Source: Pontibacillus litoralis JSM 072002
Lineage (GTDB): Bacteria; Bacillota; Bacilli; Bacillales; BH030062
Direction of reading: 5' to 3'
Assembly (NCBI RefSeq): GCF_000775615.1
Contig: NZ_AVPG01000008.1
Coordinates: 1 to 64,000 of the forward strand
DNA length: 64,000 bases
Part shown: positions 63,654-64,000 of the stretch, in pieces
Layout of the letters: every line of letters starts with the position of its first letter
How positions within the stretch are numbered: position 1 is the first letter of the stretch
Translations under genes and position numbers: made by a program
The notes under the pieces: generated by a model
What the model was told of the DNA's origin: nothing
Database searches by the model: none
What the model saw: the letters and a program-made list of their open reading frames with translations, nothing else

Positions 63654-63680
63654 ATATCGGAAGACTCACATTTTATTTTA
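63654..63680 (-). promoter_or_regulatory. SigD-like promoter of the 1291-aa glucosaminidase gene
   Basis: TAAA, exactly 15 nt, then TCCGATAT on the minus strand, one mismatch from the SigD consensus (TAAA, 15 nt, GCCGATAT). It lies 38 nt before the start codon. Confidence 0.75.
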
Positions 63681-63879
63681 GTAAACCTACTGCTTTATGC
63701 ACAGATTACTATGATTCATTTTTTTTACATATTTAACATCAAATTTTATTGAATTGCACTTCGAGCATATTTAATAGGAATATAAGATATTACATCATCT
63801 ACCTATAACTTCTAAAAAATAGTTGATAAAAATAAATGGGACAAGCTTCTTTTTAATTATTTGTTAGTAAGTACAACCA

Positions 63880-63919
63880 AAAGAGCTATCCCACATATAA
63901 AAATCAGGGACAGCTCTTA
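63880..63919 (-). terminator. Terminator of a gene running off the right edge
   Basis: On the minus strand AAGAGCTGTCCC pairs with GGGATAGCTCTT with one mismatch and is followed by TTTT. It would end transcription of the gene whose last codons are at 63962-64000. The sequence between 63681 and 63879 is A/T-rich with nothing recognised. Confidence 0.75.
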
Positions 63920-63961
63920 AAATATTTAACATAGATAAAACAATACTAACAAGTCATATAT

Positions 63962-64000
63962 TTATTTCTCCAAAATTTCAAAACCAATCTTAACAGGTTT
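63962..64000 (-). CDS. Last codons of a gene cut by the window edge
   Basis: The minus strand reads twelve codons (KPVKIGFEILEK) and TAA. The terminator 42 nt further supports a real gene end. Too short to identify. Confidence 0.4.
   Translation of the reverse strand, partial: KPVKIGFEILEK

Overview
The window is a stretch of AT-rich chromosome from an endospore-forming member of the Bacillaceae. The evidence for this is the strong AAGGAGG-type ribosome binding sites with frequent TTG and GTG starts, a YjcZ-type sporulation peptide, Ku/LigD repair genes, a ykoFEDC thiamine-precursor transporter under a TPP riboswitch, a yybP-ykoY riboswitch before a TerC protein, and LytD-like autolysins with SigD-type promoters. 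Nearly all of it reads as ordinary core genome. I saw no rRNA, tRNA, CRISPR array, insertion sequence or prophage.

Layout. 0-5 kb: a cysteine-free ArsA/Get3-like ATPase, a small protein ending in Cys-Cys and the peptide transporter CstA, then a small membrane protein and a TudS/DUF1722 fusion. 5-8 kb: a YjiH-family transporter with a perfect ARG-box sequence upstream, an acyltransferase and a cold-shock gene. 8-12 kb: divergent ku and ligD, then an overlapping SMR exporter pair. 12-17 kb: M29 aminopeptidase, photolyase, and a LysR regulator divergent from a YeiH exporter. 17-21 kb: the ribDE-BA-H operon behind an FMN riboswitch. 21-28.5 kb: the carA-carB-argF-argG operon, whose promoter lies under two tandem ARG boxes and whose carA is frameshifted at a run of six G. 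28.5-35.6 kb: an orphan toroid-fold protein, DUF2187, a GltB-like FMN protein, CydAB and a GGDEF-EAL protein. 35.6-41 kb: ykoFEDC and TerC. 41-51.5 kb: membrane proteins, an EAL-HDOD protein, AI-2E-family and MFS transporters, BrnQ, a CPA1 antiporter and RecQ. 51.5-64 kb: a GGCT-like protein, a GNAT enzyme, a thioesterase, an LCP ligase and a three-gene glucosaminidase family.

How it fits together. The best-supported regulatory logic is the arginine control of carAB-argFG, the FMN, TPP and Mn riboswitches before their cognate genes, and SigD-type promoters on two large secreted glucosaminidases. The most unusual objects are three. First, the gene at 54980-56248 is an intact paralogue of those glucosaminidases that has lost the signal peptide, the SH3 domains and the catalytic glutamate, and has a SigA-type promoter. 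Second, the ArsA-like/CC-tail/CstA cluster may be a small membrane-protein handling module. Third, carA is frameshifted within an otherwise complete operon. Starts were chosen by ribosome binding site, so several differ from the longest open frame. All family assignments come from reading the translated sequence; no database search was possible.
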